A stretch of DNA of 24,841 nt from an uncultured Chloracidobacterium sp. (GTDB lineage Bacteria > Acidobacteriota > Blastocatellia > Pyrinomonadales > Pyrinomonadaceae), in the NCBI GenBank assembly GCA_937941715.1, contig CALDGX010000193.1:1-24841 (forward strand), read 5' to 3'. Made by a program: the position numbers and the translations under genes. Shown here piece by piece: positions 23,001 to 24,841 of this stretch. Positions within the stretch are counted from its first letter, which is position 1; each line of letters opens with the position of its first letter. A model generated the notes under the pieces. It was not told the DNA's origin. It did no database searches and worked only from the letters and a program-made list of their open reading frames with translations.

Positions 23001-24841
23001 ATTGAGGGTTTCACGACACTCTACGCGATCTGGACGCCGACACCTGCGACGATCGGTAGTTATGCCGATACTTCGATCGTGATGAGCGACAACGGCGTGG
23101 TCACGCCCGGTTCGGCGCCCACGTTCACTACGTCGATATCCGCCCATACCAATACCAGATTCAAGGGCACGCTGGCGGCCGATCCAACGACCGGTGCCGT
23201 AACGGTGACCAACGCCTACCCGTCCGGTATTTATCCGATCACCGTGACCGCATTCGGCCTTGGCGGCCCGGTCTCGACGAGCTTTAACCTGACTGTCACC
23301 GCGGCCGGCTGCGGCGGCACGTCCGGTTTGGGCCCGGCGGCCAATTTGCCCACGGGCACCGCCCCGATATTGGTCGCGGTCGGCGACTTTAACGGCGACG
23401 GCAACCAAGATCTCGTAACGGCGAACAGCGGTTCCGCGAGCGTTTCGGTGCTGATCGGCAGCGTCTCGGGAACCTTTGGCGCAGCGACGAATTTTGCAGT
23501 CGGGACCACGCCGCAGTCGCTGGCGGTCGGCGATTTTAACGGCGACGGACGTCAGGACATTGTGGTAGGAAACTACGGTTCGAGCTCGGTCTCGCTGCTT
23601 CTCGGCAACGGCTCCGGCTCATTCGCCCCGAGGACCGACACGAGCCTCGCAGGGCAGTCGCCGTACGCGATCGCGATTGCTGACATTAACGGCGACGGAC
23701 GGCAGGATGTCGTAACCGCCAATGTGAACCGTAATGTGAGCATTCTGCTCGGATCGGGGTCGGGTACATTCGCTGTGTCAACCCGCACCGTTGGTGGCGA
23801 CCTGCCGGTCTCGATCGCGGCCGGGGACTTTAACAATGACGGTAAACAGGATCTCGTGGTAGCCCATTCGTTTGCGGGCTATGTGACGATCATGCCCGGC
23901 AACGGCGATGGCACGTTCGGAATATTTACGACATTTACATCGGGACCGTACTCGGCGTCGGTCGCGGTCGGCGACCTCAATGGCGATGGCAACCAGGACC
24001 TCGCGGTCGCAAACTCATCGGAAGGAACGATCTCGGTGTTGGCCGGCAACGGTCTTGGCGGATTTGCGACGGCTGTACCGTTTAGCGTCGGGAACAGTCC
24101 GCTGCATGTGGCTACCGCGGACCTCAACGGCGACGGCAACCTTGACCTTCTGTCCGCAAATTACGCCTCGAACGATATGTCCGTGCTGATCGGCAACGGT
24201 TCGGGCTCATTTGCCCCAGCGGTCAATTACGCCGTGGGAACCGCTCCATATGCGGTCGCGGTCGGCGACGTCAACGGCGACGGTTTTCAGGATATCGTCG
24301 CGAGTAATAGTTCGACCAACAACCTCTCGGTCCGGCTCGGGACGTGCATGACATCGGTTACGTATAACGGTAACGGCAGTGACAGCGGCAGCGTTCCCGT
24401 CGATCCCGCCTCGTACCCGGTCGGCTCGACCGTGACGGTACTGAATAATACCGGCGGCCTAACCCGAAACGGCTACGATTTCAACGGCTGGAACACCGCC
24501 GCAGACGGCAGCGGCACCAGCTACGCTCCGGGCAGCACGTTCACGATCAGCGCCAATACGACGCTTTATGCAAAGTGGGCGATCAGGCAATACACGCTGA
24601 CCTATAACGCTGGCGTGGGCGGGACGATCTCGGGCATAACGCCGCAGACAGTGAATCATGGTTCGAACGGCACGGCGGTGACCGCGGTTCCGAATTCGGG
24701 TTTTGCGTTTGTCAATTGGAGCGATCTATCGACAGCCAACCCAAGGACCGATACAAATGTAACGGGCCCCATCACGGTCACGGCGAACTTTGTACCAAAT
24801 CAGTACTCGCTGACCGTAAATGCCGGTGCGGGCGGCTCGAT
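20061..24841 (+). CDS. Giant exported FG-GAP double-propeller protein, 3' end outside the window (at least 1593 residues)
   Basis: Not a named gene. Hand translation from the ATG at 20061 (GGAG 8 bases upstream) is open to the window end. In order: signal peptide (SSGKQKALITLAVCTFVVAT, cut probably after FTFA); a beta-rich domain, about 80-255, unassigned; an IPT/TIG domain, about 261-346 (ITSVSPTSGSTSGGFTLTV); an Ig-like domain ending VTAFGLGGTVSTTFNLTV; seven FG-GAP repeats (465-800); a choice-of-anchor-D-like domain (about 788-914, TFTIENTGTGDLYL); an InlB/Listeria-Bacteroides repeat (914-994, FSGWNTQSDG); a second copy of the Ig-like domain; seven more FG-GAP repeats (1109-1430); another InlB repeat (1431-1508, FNGWNTAADG); then a bacterial-repeat domain (FAFVNWSD). 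All 14 propeller blades carry D-x-N-x-D-G-x-x-D calcium loops. Likely a secreted or surface calcium-binding adhesive protein; no catalytic site seen. The C-terminal anchor, if any, is outside the window. Confidence 0.88.
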   Translation, partial: MSSGKQKALITLAVCTFVVATSLFTFAGIRQNTATVINSVTEFLGLAAPERSAQPEPVTPNAPEANTEPMFFVDSVILAWEPNLNLGNEVTINSSTTDTNLNSSTLSRGAGLLASTLGNAYSSTDFTASGTFVNAVANNDYLQYTVSPKSGYRVSLSALDANFRRSGTGPNAFQWQYSLDGFATAGTNIGSAISYTGTTTNGNAQAQIDLSGISALQNVANPSVITIRLYGYGAGATTGTFAIGRLTGNDLAITGSVSQIPPTITSVSPTSGSTSGGFTLTVNGTNLTGASAVTVGGDSCPILSNSGTVITCTAPAHAAGLVDVSVTTPGGTSANTAADDFTYAAPPTIGVFANTSLGLSGNTTVTPDLGPTGATSISVIAPPAFNGTLSADTATGVVRVMDAHPAGTYPVTVTAFGLGGTVSTTFNLTVTDGTSCGGATSFSFQPAATVAIGTGTFPRGLAVGDLNHDGNQDVVTANGASNNISVLLGNGSGGFGAAANYAMGSSPINVALGDMNGDGWLDAITPNTGSNNVSYRPGGAGGTFGALTNFTVGSQPTWAVIGDFNGDGRLDFAVTNSGSNNVSIRLGDGAGGFAAATNFAVGTTPVTVATGDFNGDGKLDLTTANFSSNNVSVLLGNGVGGFAAAVNFTAGTSPISVAAGDLNGDGKQDLAVANQGFLPGVSVLLGDGTGSFGPRSGYPGGVLPAAVAFGDFNNDGKQDLAAGDQNGPTVPILLGNGAGGFEYTRNFTVGTSPRSIAVADLNGDGRQDIIAGNSGSNNLSVLLGTCITPEADLKGNGVSIADGDVVPSLADHTDFGSTPILSRITRTFTIENTGTGDLYLTQANQISIIGANPDDFQLTVLPASHVVGAGSSVTFSVDFYPGTPGLKTAVISIGNSDRDENPYDFAIQGMATASYTVTYDGNGNTGGTAPIDPNSPYTYPATVTVLGNSGTLVKTNYTFSGWNTQSDGLGTTYQPADTFSIEGFTTLYAIWTPTPATIGSYADTSIVMSDNGVVTPGSAPTFTTSISAHTNTRFKGTLAADPTTGAVTVTNAYPSGIYPITVTAFGLGGPVSTSFNLTVTAAGCGGTSGLGPAANLPTGTAPILVAVGDFNGDGNQDLVTANSGSASVSVLIGSVSGTFGAATNFAVGTTPQSLAVGDFNGDGRQDIVVGNYGSSSVSLLLGNGSGSFAPRTDTSLAGQSPYAIAIADINGDGRQDVVTANVNRNVSILLGSGSGTFAVSTRTVGGDLPVSIAAGDFNNDGKQDLVVAHSFAGYVTIMPGNGDGTFGIFTTFTSGPYSASVAVGDLNGDGNQDLAVANSSEGTISVLAGNGLGGFATAVPFSVGNSPLHVATADLNGDGNLDLLSANYASNDMSVLIGNGSGSFAPAVNYAVGTAPYAVAVGDVNGDGFQDIVASNSSTNNLSVRLGTCMTSVTYNGNGSDSGSVPVDPASYPVGSTVTVLNNTGGLTRNGYDFNGWNTAADGSGTSYAPGSTFTISANTTLYAKWAIRQYTLTYNAGVGGTISGITPQTVNHGSNGTAVTAVPNSGFAFVNWSDLSTANPRTDTNVTGPITVTANFVPNQYSLTVNAGAGGS
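21453..22420 (+). repeat. First seven-blade FG-GAP propeller
   Basis: Calcium loops begin at residues 465, 514, 563, 612, 661, 711 and 760, a spacing of 49 or 50. Each blade reads roughly VGDxNGDGxxDxxxAN...NNxSVLLGNGxGxFxxxxxxxxG. Seven blades make a complete beta-propeller. Confidence 0.85.
23385..24349 (+). repeat. Second seven-blade FG-GAP propeller
   Basis: Calcium loops begin at residues 1109, 1158, 1208, 1256, 1305, 1354 and 1403, a spacing of 48-50. Same blade pattern as the first propeller, 644 residues downstream of it. Confidence 0.85.

Overview
The window reads as bacterial chromosome with moderately high GC content. The left 5.5 kb is housekeeping. The remaining 19 kb holds two very large genes for exported, repeat-rich surface-type proteins. 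The best guess for the source is Acidobacteriota, class Blastocatellia (Pyrinomonadales-like). Three things point that way: the style of the giant secreted proteins (beta-helix modules closed by a DIGADE box, FG-GAP propellers, InlB-type repeats, a C-terminal 'SGRVL..DGQG..NV.V..TD' domain), an atpD-atpC pair with no other atp gene beside it, and an AtpD insertion that I also associate with Bacteroidota/Chlorobiota. This is inference from protein style; no taxonomic marker was searched.

Layout. 1-3372 is a minus-strand block transcribed leftwards: phoH (YbeZ type), ybeY, a small three-helix membrane protein, then zwf (glucose-6-phosphate dehydrogenase), whose 3' end lies beyond base 1. phoH and ybeY abut exactly (TAA then GTG). 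A palindromic intergenic repeat lies between the membrane-protein gene and zwf. From 3434 rightwards come atpD and atpC, the beta and epsilon subunits of F1 ATP synthase. They are separated by an 11-bp inverted repeat and end in a clear intrinsic terminator.

5743-19725 is one uninterrupted 4660-codon gene. It has its own strong sigma70-type promoter, a structured leader, a signal peptide, and six right-handed beta-helix modules of two alternating types (A B A' B' A'' B''), separated by Ig-like, linker and CARDB-like domains. It ends in a small Ig/CNA-B-like domain and a strong terminator. 20061 to the window end is a second gene with the same organisation (promoter, structured leader, signal peptide). 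It is open for at least 1593 codons and encodes two seven-bladed FG-GAP beta-propellers with a strict repeat of about 49 residues, embedded in IPT/TIG, Ig-like, choice-of-anchor-D and InlB-type repeats.

The two giant genes each have their own promoter and terminator signals, so they look like neighbouring independent units. Both probably encode extracellular or cell-surface adhesive or matrix proteins; no catalytic motif was recognised in either. No tRNA, rRNA, CRISPR array, IS element or phage gene was seen.
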